Source: an uncultured Lachnospiraceae bacterium (GTDB taxonomy: Bacteria; Bacillota; Clostridia; Lachnospirales; Lachnospiraceae). Taken from it: 64,000 nt of DNA. Location of the stretch: NCBI GenBank assembly GCA_910577015.1, contig CAJTKU010000007.1, forward strand, positions 1 through 64,000, written 5' to 3'. A program made the position numbers and the translations under genes. Under the pieces are notes generated by a model, which saw only the letters and a list, made by a program, of their open reading frames with translations, had not been told where the DNA came from and did no database searches. This document shows, one piece after another, positions 6,953 through 16,922 of the stretch (the stretch's first letter is position 1; every line of letters begins with the position of its first letter).

Positions 6953-9900
6953 TTAGTTTCCCGATACACTGCCGTTTTCCGGTGTGCCGCTGTTTCCTGA
7001 TACACTGCCGTCTTCCGGTGCGCTGTCTCCTCCTGATATACTGCCGTCTTCCGGTGCGCTGCCGTTTCCTGACACACTGCCGTTTCCCGATACGCTGTCG
7101 CCGCCCGATATGCTGTCGCCGCCTGATACATCTTCCGCCACTGCGTCCCCGCCGGATACGCTCCGTGCAGAGAAGGAAGCCGCTGCCACAGGTGAAGGCT
7201 GCAAAGTGATGGTCTGTGTCTGCACTGCCCTGTCGGTATCTTCGGTGCTGGCAATCAGACTGCCGTCATACAGCACCAAATCATATCCCAGGGTTTTCAG
7301 CACTACCTTGTATGTGGTTTCTGCCGCCGGCAGCTGGTTATCCTGCAGGTTTACGGTAATCGTAGTTTGAGCCGTTAGTGCTGCACTGCTGCCAAAGGAA
7401 ATCGTTGTATGATAAAACGCAAGGCTTCCCGACTCATCCGCAAGGATATCGTCATCCGACATGGATTCTTCATACAGCCACAGCTCCACGCCGGCCGCCA
7501 GATAGAAGTCCCCGGATTCTAACTGGAAAGTAAAATGCGGCACCCTGAGGCTTGCGCTTCCCGAATTTGGATTGGCAGGATAAAATTGAAATTTTGCCCC
7601 CTCCGGTATGCTTTGCGGTTCGTACTCATATTTTTCCGTTCTTTGCAAAGCCGTTTGCAGGGTCAGACCGCCAAGGTACGGTGAGCCCGACTGCCAGAGG
7701 GTATGCTCTTTAATGACGTTATTGGTGTAATAAACTCCGCCGTACCAATCCGTACAATCCTTATTTGCACTGTATATATCCAGCATATAACCACTGCCTG
7801 CCACATATCCCAGCAAATCCCCTTTATAGCCGGTTCCCGCCGTCACATGGCCTAAGTGGTAACTGTTCACAAAGTATCCCGCGTAGGAATAGCCGCAGAG
7901 TCCTCCGGTACTTGCAAACATATTGGAAACACTTCCCGTGTTGATACAGTTGATGATGCCTCCCATAGACGGACCTGCCAAACCGCAGATACCGCCAACC
8001 GTCCCGTTCCCGCTCTCACCCGGCGCGCCGGAAATATTCCCGTAATTGACGCAGTTTGCAACCACATAATACACCCTGCCGCCCCGGGTAATGGCTCCTG
8101 CAATTCCGCCCAGATAATCATTGCCATTTATGATGGAGCCATGGTTTTCACAGTTTGATATCTCAAAATTAGCTATAGAGTAGGCATTCAGATTGCGTTT
8201 TTGGCCCACAATGCCGCCCAGATAATGATTGGTGTTGTCGGCTTTTGCCACAATGTTTCCATAATTGATGCATTCTGCTATAACGCTGTCCTTGCCGGTA
8301 TCCCTGTTCTGGTCATATCCCAGAATGCCTCCCACACAGTTTACATTGCCAAGCAGTTCAATTTCTCCGGCGCCCGCATCTGTTTCAGAGCCGTTGACGC
8401 AGCCTATGATAAAATACTTTTTGACCTGCTCTCCCACTCCGCCCACAATACCGCCGCTATATGTGGCGCCGTAAATTTTCCCGAGATTGGTGCAGTCTTT
8501 TATAGTACCTGCGCCGTAACCCGCAATCCCCCCAAAATACTGGTCAATCTCATGATTGGAATCCTGATTTGCAATCTGTCCCCTGTTTACACAGGCTTCT
8601 ATCCGAAGTTCCTCCGTATAGGTGCCGTAAAAATACCCTGCAATTCCTCCTACCAGATATTTTCTTGCGGCAGACTCTCCTGCCCCTTCCACTGCCAGAT
8701 TGCCTTCGTTTTCACAGCCGTACAGGATGCCGTGACGGGTGCCCGCATAACCAACAATACCGCCGATTCTCTCGCAAATGGTTCCGTTTCCTTTTCCTAT
8801 ATCACTTTCATTTTTGCAATAATACATCTCAGCTTCAGTCAGATATCCGGCAATGCCTCCTACGTTGCTCTCCCCCTTTTCTCCGTAAATGACTCCCTGG
8901 TTTATGCATCCTGCATTCTCGTCCTCCGCTGACCCCAGACACAGGAAAGAGCCGAAAGCGCCGGACATCGGCTGAATCCAGCCTGCAATACCCCCGGCAT
9001 ATGACAACGTGCCGGGACACCCGATATCCGCATGGTTTGTACAGGACCGGATTTCCCCGGGCGCTCCCACATAACCTGCAATGCCGCCTATCCTTGACGC
9101 GCTTCCCATGCCTTCCCCAAGGCTTCCATGGTTTTCCCCATGATAAATGGCAATCCCTGTACGGTAAGAACTGCGCTCCACATGGCCTATCAGGCCGCCT
9201 GCATAGCTGACGCTGACCGAGCCGTTTCCGCTGATGGAGCCAAAGTTGCGGCAGGCAAGCTCCTCTTCTGCCGCATCCCCGATAACAGTGACAAAACAGT
9301 CATAACCTACCAGGCCTCCCACGCGGTTCGCCGTTGTGCCGTCAAGATATATATCTCCGTAGTTATCGCAGTCAAGCAGTTTTTTCAGTTTTTCATAACC
9401 TGTATTTGTAAGCCCGGAATAGCCTATCAGGCCTCCCACATTGATGGCGTCCACGGCATAAATATCGCCGCTGCCCTCCATGTCTTCCGTCCCGTTATGG
9501 CAGTTCGTCATATAGAGGGAATGCTGTCTGTGATAACCTATCAAACCTCCCACAGAATCTTTCGCATGGTAAATCTGCCCAAGCTGTGTGCAGTCCAGCA
9601 TGATTACGGTTCCCGGCACCGTGCTGCTTAAGTTATCCCTCTCAATCAACGTACGCCCGATTATTCCGCCCGTGGCGCTCGTGGACGCCGCCTGTTTTCC
9701 AAGCGTTCCGTAATTGCAGCTTCCGTATATGGAAAAATTGCCGGAACCGGAAATGTTGGTGACTGCCGCGCCTACAATACCGCCGCAGGACGCCATGTTT
9801 CCCGTGCCGTCTATACTTCCGTAAAAATGGCAGTAGGTATCTTCTTTGCCCGCCTCTCCTATGGAAAGCTTATAAATGGCATTGCCGACAAGGCCCCCCA

Positions 9901-12900
9901 CCCTTGTGAGGTTTCCTTCTGCAAAGATATCCGCATAACTGCTACAGTTTATCAGCGTCAACGGCCCCCAGTTATAACCGCTGCATCCCACGATGCCGCC
10001 TGTATGGCCTATGCCGGTGGAGGAACGAATGAAATACTTTTGCGTCTCGCTGCCATAAAAACAGTTAGTAATTACCATCGGAAGGGCAGTGCAGCCTGCT
10101 ATACCGCCTGCTCCGGCTGTATTGGACAGTCCGCTGTCCACGTATTTCACCTCGTAAATATTGGCGTTCTGGGTACAGTCCTTTATCACACTGTTTTCCA
10201 TCGAGGAGTTTCCGTTTGCATATCCCACGATGCCGCCTGCATTGCCAATCTGCCATTTTCCGGCAGAATACGCGCCGATTTCACCGTGATTGTGGCACTC
10301 CTCCACCTGTAATACAACAAAAGTGGAATATCCGTTCATTCCGCCCGCATTATTCGGCGTATCCAGAAAACCATGGTTCGTACAGCGCCGCATTTCCAGC
10401 CTGCCATATTTTCCCTGTGATGCAATTGCCGCTCCCAATATACCGCCCACCGTGGATTTGGTCGCCACAAGGCGTGCGCCCGCCTCATTGACGCAGTCTG
10501 AAAAGGTTACCGTCGCACTGTTCTGTGTAATACCGCCTGCAATGCCGCCTACATAGTTGGTGCCGACGATATTTGCCGTATTAATGCACGACTGCATATG
10601 ATAACTGTTGTCTCCCCTTCCCATAATGCCGCCCGCATATGACAACGAGCAGGTTTCGTCAGCCGGTCCGATATCACCTTCATTCCTGCATTCCTTAACC
10701 GTAAGGGCGCAGGTACTATATCCGATAAGACCGCCTATCGAACTGGAGGACGCTTGGTTTGCCAAAACACTTCCCCGGTTGACTGCATGATACAGGGTAT
10801 GGTCGATTCCATTATCAGGAGAAACAAGATAACCGATAATGCCTCCTACTCCTGTTTTCCCTGCCACTTCGCCGGTATTTTCACAGTCTTTGATTTCTGT
10901 CAGTTCCGTAAACCGGTATTCCCCGGCAAGTCCTCCCACATACTGGACTCCCGTCACGCTGCCGCTGTTTTTCCTGCCGCTCAAATCAAAGGTTCTCCCC
11001 ACGTGCACATACCCCGCAAGGCCGCCCACAAAAGTGGTGCCCGATACGGTCGCCATATTTTCCATAATATCTATATGGGAGGAAGCGTCCGAAACATAAT
11101 GGTATCCGACCACGCCTCCCGTACTCGAAGTTCCCTTTATCACGGCTTCCTTTGTCACCCGGTTGGTATCGTCAATCACACCTCCCGCCATATAACCCAC
11201 AAGGCCGCCGGTGTCAGCGGTATTGGAGAAAATTTCCCCGCTCATGGTGCAGCCCGTAAGGCTCGCACCCACGCCCATGCTTCCCGCAATGCCGCCCACC
11301 CCGGGACTGAACTGTGACTGCGCGCATCTTACCTCTATCTTACCGGAATAGGTAAAATCCTTCAGTTCCAAAGGTCCGGTTATAGCGCCTACAATACCGC
11401 CCACCTTGGTGCCATAGTTAAATTTATTTGCCCCGCCTATGATAATGGGAATGTCCACCGTTTCCACACCGTCATGCACTATTTCCCCAAGCTGGCTTTT
11501 CCCGTCATGGATGTTTACCCCCACAAGACCGCCGGTGGCGCAAAGGTTGCTCGCAACGATGTAGTTGCTTCCATCCGCGTTCCGCCTGCTGTGGCAGTTT
11601 TCTATCAGCCCTCCATTGCGGCCTGCCACGCCGCCCACGCCGCCGTTTATCCCCACATAGGTGTCCGTGGTTCCGTTTTTCGCCGGGATATCTGATATGG
11701 CTTTATCCGTAGTCACGGTTCCCGTATTGGTGCAGTCCCTTAAAGTGCCCATATTAAGTGCCGCAATACCTCCTGCCGCTCCCGTGAGGGAGGTATATAC
11801 GTTTCCCCTGCCATATACAATACCCGTATTCACACAGTTTTCCAGCGTCATCCCTTTTCCAAGATATCCCGTAATGCCGCCTGCGGTCTTTCCCATCACA
11901 TAGGTATCATTGACGTAGGCGCCGGTAAACTCGCCGCCCGTTATCCTTCCCACTATGCCGCCAATGTAATCCATGTTATTCTGGGGTCTCGAGTTCCCTT
12001 GCAGCGCCACAACACCCTGCACCTTTATGGGACCCTTTTCATTGCGGATAACGCCTTTTCCGGCATTGCCCACAAGGCCCCCGCAGTAGCCGATAAAGGC
12101 CTTCACTACCGTCTGCAGGGTGTCCACGGGGAGTTCCGACGTAAACAGCAGGGTTCCCTCATTGCTCCCTATCAGTCCTCCCACAACGCAACCCGCGTAA
12201 CTTTTATCCTGCCGCATGAAAACCTTGTAGTAGCTTTCCGCTTCCACGGCAAAGCTTCCGTACTCGCCGCAAAGGGAATAGCAGTCCGTCACCGTTCCCT
12301 TGTTGGTGCCCGCAATCCCTCCGATGTACCAAGGCATATTCCAGTAGTAGTTGTTTGCTGGGTAATTGTCTATATAAGCATAAAGGTCTTCCTCAATGGG
12401 TTTCCCGTCTTTCACAAAGGTAACGGCAACTGGCGCATAGTTGACGCATCCCGTAAGACCGTTCCCCTCATGTACCATCCCTGTGATACCGCCAAAATGC
12501 TGGTATATCCGGGTGTTGGCGTCGCTTCGTGCCGCCCTTTCCTCCTCGCTCACATAGGTAACGCCCAGTTCCGCATAGTTATACAGCTTCGTATAGGTGC
12601 CCGCGCCCTTTTCTATGTCGCCTATGACGCCTCCCACATACTGCATCCCCGTCACGAGGGAACAGGTCCTGACAGCGCCTGCCCGCCCTGTTTCCGTTTC
12701 CGCAAGGGGCATCCCGCTCTCCGCGTCAAGCAGCACGCCGCTGTAGAGGTTTTCGGCTGATACCCCTGCTTTCAGGTAGCCGATAACGCCTCCCACATAA
12801 CGCCCCGTCAGGCTCGTGGAAATCTTTTCCGTCCCTTCCGGCACCACTGCCTCCACACGGCACGCGGCACGGCTGTCCGTAACCTCTCCCGAGGCATAGC

Positions 12901-14719
12901 CCGCCACCCCGCCGACCGTGTGGTTCGCGCTTATCAGATGTTCCCCCGTGGTGACGGTACAGCCCCTTATGGTCCCCTCGTTGCTTCCGGCCACGCCGCC
13001 CACACGGCTTTCCCCGGTGACAGAGCCTTCCATTACGCACACATCCTCGATGCTTCCCTGATTAAGCCCTGCTGCCGTCCCTACCTCTGTCGTTCCTTTT
13101 ACCCAGCTTCCGGTAAATACGACATTGGAGATACTTCCCATGTTGACGGCAAAAAGGCCCACTTTCCCCGTTCCTTCTTCCCTTATGGCAAGCCCGTTTA
13201 TCCGGTAGTGGGGGTATAATCCCCCTATCTCCTCCGCCGGTCTTTCCCCTGTAAAGGTACCCGTAAAATCCCTGTACAGTCCCATGGTTTCCCTGTCGGC
13301 AAACTGGGTGGAGGTAAAGGAAATGTCCCTTGCACGCCCTTCTATGTCCGCCCAGTCAATGTCCTCCACAAGGCGGTAGTCCCCGTCATCAAATCCGTTC
13401 CTGATATTCCATAGGTGCCTTGCACACCCGATTCCGTACTCTTCCTCCCCTTCCCCGTTTTCCACATGGGCATAGAAAGCGCTCTCCTCGTTGGAGGCTA
13501 CGCTTTCCTCCCCTCCGGGCAGGTTCCCCCCACCGTAGGCAATGGATACCGTCGCATGGATGGTGTCGCTTCCCTGAAAATCATACCCGTTTTTAAGGAA
13601 CGGATGGTCAAGGCACTCCAGCAGCATGAAATAATACTGCCCCGACCTCCCGTCCGGGGAATCCCCGTAGGATAAGTCCGCATACCCCGCCCTGGCCGTT
13701 TTCGTGCTTCCCGAAAGGCTGTCGGGTATGGGCCCTGCGAAATCATCCAGGTAATTCAGCAAGCCTGCCTGCGTCCCCGACGCGTCGCTGTATATTTCAC
13801 CCCTTTTCAGGTTATATACCGCAATCACTTCATTATTCTGGTTGTACAGGGTAACGAGGTAGCGGATTTCCTCCATTTGGAAGGTACCGTTCGCAAACGA
13901 CGGATTCTCCGTGTTGGGCTCCCTCCATGTAAGGTACAGCCTGTCGCCGTTTACCAGCTCCAGCTTGTCGGGCAGGAACAGGCTTCCCGTTTCATACACT
14001 TCCTTTGCATATCCCGCCGCCGTATAGGTCAGCCCGTAAAAACCCTGTCTCTTTCCGTACAGGCTCCCCGCGTCACGCAGGATGCAGTCCGTGGCGTCCC
14101 CTGTGGACGCCGCCGCGTCACCCGCAAAGTGGTAGGCAAGGGTTCCTGCGTCCTCGCTGTAGAATACGCCCCTCACCACCCCTGTGGACATGTCGTATTC
14201 AATGAGGAAACTGCCCTCCATGACGCCTTCGTCCTGCAGGGATGCCGCAAGGATATCGTATACCGGATTTTCCTCCCTGCCCTCCTGTTCTTTGTCCAGC
14301 CTGATATAGACTATCTGACTGTCCCTGTGGTCAGGATAATACTCCTCCGCATAGAAGGAGGCCGCATTTTCCCCGCCGTAATTCAACTCTATAATGGTCC
14401 GGTTCTGCGCCTCGCTTAAGATGTTGTCCTGTCCGTACACGGTGCGGTTGTAGGAAAGGATTTGCCCGTGGAACTGCGCAAGGCTTCCCTGGCGCTCCAG
14501 GTAATTCACGTGGCTCTGGAGACTGTAAAAGGCTGTTTCCGCCACCTCCGCCCGTCTCATCTGGTCCGCCGTCCTGTAATAGCCGCTCATGCCAACCGCC
14601 GCAAGGCCTATCAAAACGGCGATAATGGCTATCACGATAATCATTTCCATCAGGGTAAAGCCCTGGTTGCCCGGAGCCTTTTTGCATTTATTCTTCTGTA
14701 TGCACCTGTTTTCCAACAT
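6953..14719 (-). CDS. Giant prepilin-type protein with GLUG-like repeats
   Basis: Predicted 2588 residues, last gene of the pilus operon. The N-terminus is a class III prepilin signal: a basic 20-residue leader ending in G20, then FTLMEM with Glu at +5, and a hydrophobic helix to about residue 45. A non-repetitive region follows to about 420. At about 425-570 comes a typical GLUG entry segment (RLVEDIDWADIEG, FTGTFTGERP, GLFAVNMGSI). From about 570 to 2280 I count 47 GG-hydrophobic-x-G motifs, many preceded by C-x-N-x-G. A beta-rich domain (about 2330-2510) and a Ser/Gly/Asp/Pro tail finish the protein; there is no LPXTG. The ATG at 14719 has GGAGGGATAGTT upstream. A normal pilin is about 150 residues. 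I infer a pilus-associated or pilus-exported adhesin; binding target unknown. Confidence 0.9.
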   Translation of the reverse strand: MLENRCIQKNKCKKAPGNQGFTLMEMIIVIAIIAVLIGLAAVGMSGYYRTADQMRRAEVAETAFYSLQSHVNYLERQGSLAQFHGQILSYNRTVYGQDNILSEAQNRTIIELNYGGENAASFYAEEYYPDHRDSQIVYIRLDKEQEGREENPVYDILAASLQDEGVMEGSFLIEYDMSTGVVRGVFYSEDAGTLAYHFAGDAAASTGDATDCILRDAGSLYGKRQGFYGLTYTAAGYAKEVYETGSLFLPDKLELVNGDRLYLTWREPNTENPSFANGTFQMEEIRYLVTLYNQNNEVIAVYNLKRGEIYSDASGTQAGLLNYLDDFAGPIPDSLSGSTKTARAGYADLSYGDSPDGRSGQYYFMLLECLDHPFLKNGYDFQGSDTIHATVSIAYGGGNLPGGEESVASNEESAFYAHVENGEGEEEYGIGCARHLWNIRNGFDDGDYRLVEDIDWADIEGRARDISFTSTQFADRETMGLYRDFTGTFTGERPAEEIGGLYPHYRINGLAIREEGTGKVGLFAVNMGSISNVVFTGSWVKGTTEVGTAAGLNQGSIEDVCVMEGSVTGESRVGGVAGSNEGTIRGCTVTTGEHLISANHTVGGVAGYASGEVTDSRAACRVEAVVPEGTEKISTSLTGRYVGGVIGYLKAGVSAENLYSGVLLDAESGMPLAETETGRAGAVRTCSLVTGMQYVGGVIGDIEKGAGTYTKLYNYAELGVTYVSEEERAARSDANTRIYQHFGGITGMVHEGNGLTGCVNYAPVAVTFVKDGKPIEEDLYAYIDNYPANNYYWNMPWYIGGIAGTNKGTVTDCYSLCGEYGSFAVEAESYYKVFMRQDKSYAGCVVGGLIGSNEGTLLFTSELPVDTLQTVVKAFIGYCGGLVGNAGKGVIRNEKGPIKVQGVVALQGNSRPQNNMDYIGGIVGRITGGEFTGAYVNDTYVMGKTAGGITGYLGKGMTLENCVNTGIVYGRGNVYTSLTGAAGGIAALNMGTLRDCTNTGTVTTDKAISDIPAKNGTTDTYVGINGGVGGVAGRNGGLIENCHSRRNADGSNYIVASNLCATGGLVGVNIHDGKSQLGEIVHDGVETVDIPIIIGGANKFNYGTKVGGIVGAITGPLELKDFTYSGKIEVRCAQSQFSPGVGGIAGSMGVGASLTGCTMSGEIFSNTADTGGLVGYMAGGVIDDTNRVTKEAVIKGTSSTGGVVGYHYVSDASSHIDIMENMATVSGTTFVGGLAGYVHVGRTFDLSGRKNSGSVTGVQYVGGLAGEYRFTELTEIKDCENTGEVAGKTGVGGIIGYLVSPDNGIDHTLYHAVNRGSVLANQASSSSIGGLIGYSTCALTVKECRNEGDIGPADETCSLSYAGGIMGRGDNSYHMQSCINTANIVGTNYVGGIAGGITQNSATVTFSDCVNEAGARLVATKSTVGGILGAAIASQGKYGRLEMRRCTNHGFLDTPNNAGGMNGYSTFVVLQVEECHNHGEIGAYSAGKWQIGNAGGIVGYANGNSSMENSVIKDCTQNANIYEVKYVDSGLSNTAGAGGIAGCTALPMVITNCFYGSETQKYFIRSSTGIGHTGGIVGCSGYNWGPLTLINCSSYADIFAEGNLTRVGGLVGNAIYKLSIGEAGKEDTYCHFYGSIDGTGNMASCGGIVGAAVTNISGSGNFSIYGSCNYGTLGKQAASTSATGGIIGRTLIERDNLSSTVPGTVIMLDCTQLGQIYHAKDSVGGLIGYHRQHSLYMTNCHNGTEDMEGSGDIYAVDAINVGGLIGYSGLTNTGYEKLKKLLDCDNYGDIYLDGTTANRVGGLVGYDCFVTVIGDAAEEELACRNFGSISGNGSVSVSYAGGLIGHVERSSYRTGIAIYHGENHGSLGEGMGSASRIGGIAGYVGAPGEIRSCTNHADIGCPGTLSYAGGIAGWIQPMSGAFGSFLCLGSAEDENAGCINQGVIYGEKGESNVGGIAGYLTEAEMYYCKNESDIGKGNGTICERIGGIVGYAGTRHGILYGCENEGNLAVEGAGESAARKYLVGGIAGYFYGTYTEELRIEACVNRGQIANQDSNHEIDQYFGGIAGYGAGTIKDCTNLGKIYGATYSGGIVGGVGEQVKKYFIIGCVNGSETDAGAGEIELLGNVNCVGGILGYDQNRDTGKDSVIAECINYGNIVAKADNTNHYLGGIVGQKRNLNAYSIANFEISNCENHGSIINGNDYLGGIAGAITRGGRVYYVVANCVNYGNISGAPGESGNGTVGGICGLAGPSMGGIINCINTGSVSNMFASTGGLCGYSYAGYFVNSYHLGHVTAGTGYKGDLLGYVAGSGYMLDIYSANKDCTDWYGGVYYTNNVIKEHTLWQSGSPYLGGLTLQTALQRTEKYEYEPQSIPEGAKFQFYPANPNSGSASLRVPHFTFQLESGDFYLAAGVELWLYEESMSDDDILADESGSLAFYHTTISFGSSAALTAQTTITVNLQDNQLPAAETTYKVVLKTLGYDLVLYDGSLIASTEDTDRAVQTQTITLQPSPVAAASFSARSVSGGDAVAEDVSGGDSISGGDSVSGNGSVSGNGSAPEDGSISGGDSAPEDGSVSGNSGTPENGSVSGN
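6956..7170 (-). repeat. Low-complexity SGN/SGGD/PEDGS tail repeats
   Basis: The last 72 or so codons of the giant gene are short degenerate repeats encoding SVSGNG, SISGGD and SAPEDG blocks (units of 6 to 9 residues). The DNA contains recurring GATACACTGCC and GATACGCTGTC words. Such Ser/Gly/Asp tails act as flexible spacers in surface proteins; the tract may change length by slippage. Confidence 0.8.
7880..13015 (-). repeat. GLUG-like repeat array inside the giant pilin
   Basis: About 1,710 codons are a continuous array of diverged units spaced about 30-50 residues. Each has a VGGIAGY-like turn and usually a C-x-N-x-G strand. I count 47 GG-h-x-G motifs. Adjacent units are not identical at the DNA level, which points to an old array under selection for the fold. 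GLUG arrays in other surface proteins are thought to form beta-solenoid stalks. Confidence 0.85.
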
Positions 14720-14734
14720 AACTATCCCTCCATG

Positions 14735-15196
14735 TTAATCAGGATAAGCTGCACTGTCATTTCCTTCGTACCATACTACTTTTGTCACCGTATATCCTGA
14801 TGTAAACCAAATATGTAACTGCGTGGTAGATTTAAACTCCCCGGCATTGAATAATTCCAGCATCTGGCTGTAAAGCCCTATCTGGTTGTACCCGCCGCTT
14901 GCAGAAGAAACTTCAAGAGCAGTGCCGTCCGGCTTAAGTTTTACAATAAGGGGATTCGTCTCAGAAATATTTTCCAGCGCCACGCCGGCTACCCGCTGCT
15001 GCGTTACCCATGCATTTACACTGGTATAAGCAGTCTTGGCATTGGCTTTCAACGTGGTTTCCGTCGCCGTACCCAAAAACTTGGTCAGATTCGGCGCTAT
15101 CATGGCGATAAGCATGGCGATAATGGCAATGACTATAATCAGTTCCACCAGCGTAAAGCCTTTTTCATCCTTAATTCTCATCATCTTTTTTTCCAT
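14735..15196 (-). CDS. Major pilin-like protein (PilA/GspG-type)
   Basis: Predicted 153 residues. A short basic leader (MEKKMMRIKDEKG) is followed by FTLVELIIVIAIIAMLIAM, a textbook prepilin cleavage site and helix with Glu at +5. The rest is a small globular domain of about 110 residues. The size, single copy and position after pilB suggest it is the main structural subunit. ATG 15196 was preferred; a TTG at 15235 would start within the end of pilB and give an over-long leader. The giant pilin gene begins 15 bases downstream, so both should be made from one transcript. Confidence 0.9.
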   Translation of the reverse strand: MEKKMMRIKDEKGFTLVELIIVIAIIAMLIAMIAPNLTKFLGTATETTLKANAKTAYTSVNAWVTQQRVAGVALENISETNPLIVKLKPDGTALEVSSASGGYNQIGLYSQMLELFNAGEFKSTTQLHIWFTSGYTVTKVVWYEGNDSAAYPD

Positions 15197-15227
15197 ATCC
15201 TGTCTATCCTTTCCCTCTATGGCGTCC

Positions 15228-16922
15228 TTAGTCAAGGAAATTAATCACCTTTCGCATCTCTTCCAGCGTGGTTTTACCTTCCCTCACCAAATCCATTGCA
15301 TTGTGTTTCATATCCGTAAAGCCGTTTTCCCTTGCCGCCTCCTTAATCTTCTGGGAGGACGCCTGTTCCATGATAAGGCTTCGTATCCGGTGGTTTACCA
15401 TGACGATTTCATAGACTGCTGTTCTGCCCTTGTATCCGGTATGGTTGCATTTGGAACATCCCTTACCCCTGTAAAATCTGGGCTTTATCTTGTCATCCCA
15501 ATACCTCAGTTCATCATCCGAGGGCTCGTATTCTTCCTTGCAGTCCTGACATATCAGCTTTACCAGTCTCTGCGCCGCAACGCCGATAACGGAGGATGCC
15601 ACCACATAGGGCTCCGCCCCCATGTCAATCAGCCTCATGAAAGCCGAAGGCGCATCATTGGTATGGATGGTACTCAGCACCAGATGACCCGTTATGGCTG
15701 CCTGCGCCGCCGTAACAGCCGTTTCCCTGTCACGGATTTCCCCCACCATGATAACATCCGGGTCCTGTCGCATAATCGCCCTGAGTCCGCTTGCAAAGGT
15801 AACGCCTGCTTTTACATTGATGTGTACCTGCGTCAGACTGTCCATCACCTTTTCCACCGGGTCCTCCACCGTAACCACGTTGACGCCGGGCTTTGCCACT
15901 TCATTGAGTGCGGAATAGATGGTAGTCGTCTTACCGCTTCCCGTAGGACCGGTAATCAGGATAACGCCGTTGGGATTGTGGATGAGACGGGAAAACTTTT
16001 CATAATCCGCTTCCCGCATACCCAGCATGGGAAGGGGAATCAAATCCACCCTGTTGTCCCCGAGAATACGGATAACCACCTTTTCCCCGTATACGCTGGG
16101 AAGCGTGGAAATACGGAAGCTGATTTCCTTTGTTCCAAGCTCCATCTGGAAACGTCCGTCCTGCGGCACCCGTTTTTCTGCGATATCCAGGGAGGAAATA
16201 ATCTTAAGCCTTGTCACAAGCGACATGTGGATGGCTGCATTCAGCACCATGACTTCCATCAAATCGCCGTCAATCCGAAACCTCACCAGCACATTGTTCT
16301 GTTTGGGTTCAATATGGATATCCGACGCCTGCATGGCAACTGCCTGCGTCAAGATGGAATTTACCAGTTTTACCACCGGGGAACTGTCGATTCTGTCCAT
16401 CATCTGCTGATAAGACTCGGAAGATTCCTTTTCCTGATACTCCCTGCCGTATAGCTGGTTGGCTTCGTTCACCACATGGAACAGTTCCTTATTTGCATAT
16501 GCCTGTTCCATTGCAATGGCAATATGTTCCTTTTTCGCCAAATAAGGCATAATCTGTTTTCCTATCTGTTCCTCCAAATCCTGAAAACCGTAATAATTCA
16601 AAGGATTGTCAGTCGCCACATACAGATTGTTTTCTTCAATATAGAGGGGCACCATACTGAGTTTTGCCGCCGTCTCCCGCGGGATTAAGGCAACCACCTC
16701 TGCCGTTGCGCTAAGCTGCTCCATGCCAAGCACAGGCACCTTGAGCTGTCTGGACAGTTCCGCCAGTATTTCCTCTTCTTTTACATACCCCAGGGAAATC
16801 AAAAGTTCCCCCAGCATCTGTTTCTTTTCACTGCTCTTCTGGATGGCAAGCGCCTGTTCCAGCTGCTGCTGCGTGATATAGCCGGTATCCAGAAGCATTT
16901 CGCCCAGTCTTATCTTTTTCAC
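15228..16922 (-). CDS. pilB: Type IV pilus / type II secretion assembly ATPase (PilB/GspE)
   Basis: Predicted 564 residues. The N-terminal 150 residues form an MshEN-type domain (RLGEMLLDTGYIT, LGELLISLGYV), which in relatives can bind c-di-GMP. The C-terminal ATPase has Walker A GPTGSGKTTT, an Asp box, Walker B (IMVGEIRDRETA), the His box (HLVLSTIHTND) and a four-Cys zinc site (CQDC ... CSKC). It powers pilin polymerisation at the cytoplasmic face. GTG 16922 follows GGAAGGAG and overlaps the PilO-like gene as GTGA. Only an extension-type ATPase is present; no PilT paralogue occurs in the operon. Confidence 0.95.
   Translation of the reverse strand: MKKIRLGEMLLDTGYITQQQLEQALAIQKSSEKKQMLGELLISLGYVKEEEILAELSRQLKVPVLGMEQLSATAEVVALIPRETAAKLSMVPLYIEENNLYVATDNPLNYYGFQDLEEQIGKQIMPYLAKKEHIAIAMEQAYANKELFHVVNEANQLYGREYQEKESSESYQQMMDRIDSSPVVKLVNSILTQAVAMQASDIHIEPKQNNVLVRFRIDGDLMEVMVLNAAIHMSLVTRLKIISSLDIAEKRVPQDGRFQMELGTKEISFRISTLPSVYGEKVVIRILGDNRVDLIPLPMLGMREADYEKFSRLIHNPNGVILITGPTGSGKTTTIYSALNEVAKPGVNVVTVEDPVEKVMDSLTQVHINVKAGVTFASGLRAIMRQDPDVIMVGEIRDRETAVTAAQAAITGHLVLSTIHTNDAPSAFMRLIDMGAEPYVVASSVIGVAAQRLVKLICQDCKEEYEPSDDELRYWDDKIKPRFYRGKGCSKCNHTGYKGRTAVYEIVMVNHRIRSLIMEQASSQKIKEAARENGFTDMKHNAMDLVREGKTTLEEMRKVINFLD

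Noticed and set aside
6984..7370. Plus-strand Pro/Ser-rich ORF
   Set aside because: It mirrors the low-complexity tail of the giant pilin and has no ribosome site.
7880..13015. Periodic repeats that could suggest a CRISPR-like array
   Set aside because: Units are diverged, 90-150 bases apart, without constant repeat and unique spacers, and are fully coding in one frame.
14735..15235. TTG start at 15235 for the major pilin
   Set aside because: It would give a 26-residue leader overlapping pilB; the ATG at 15196 gives a normal 13-residue leader.
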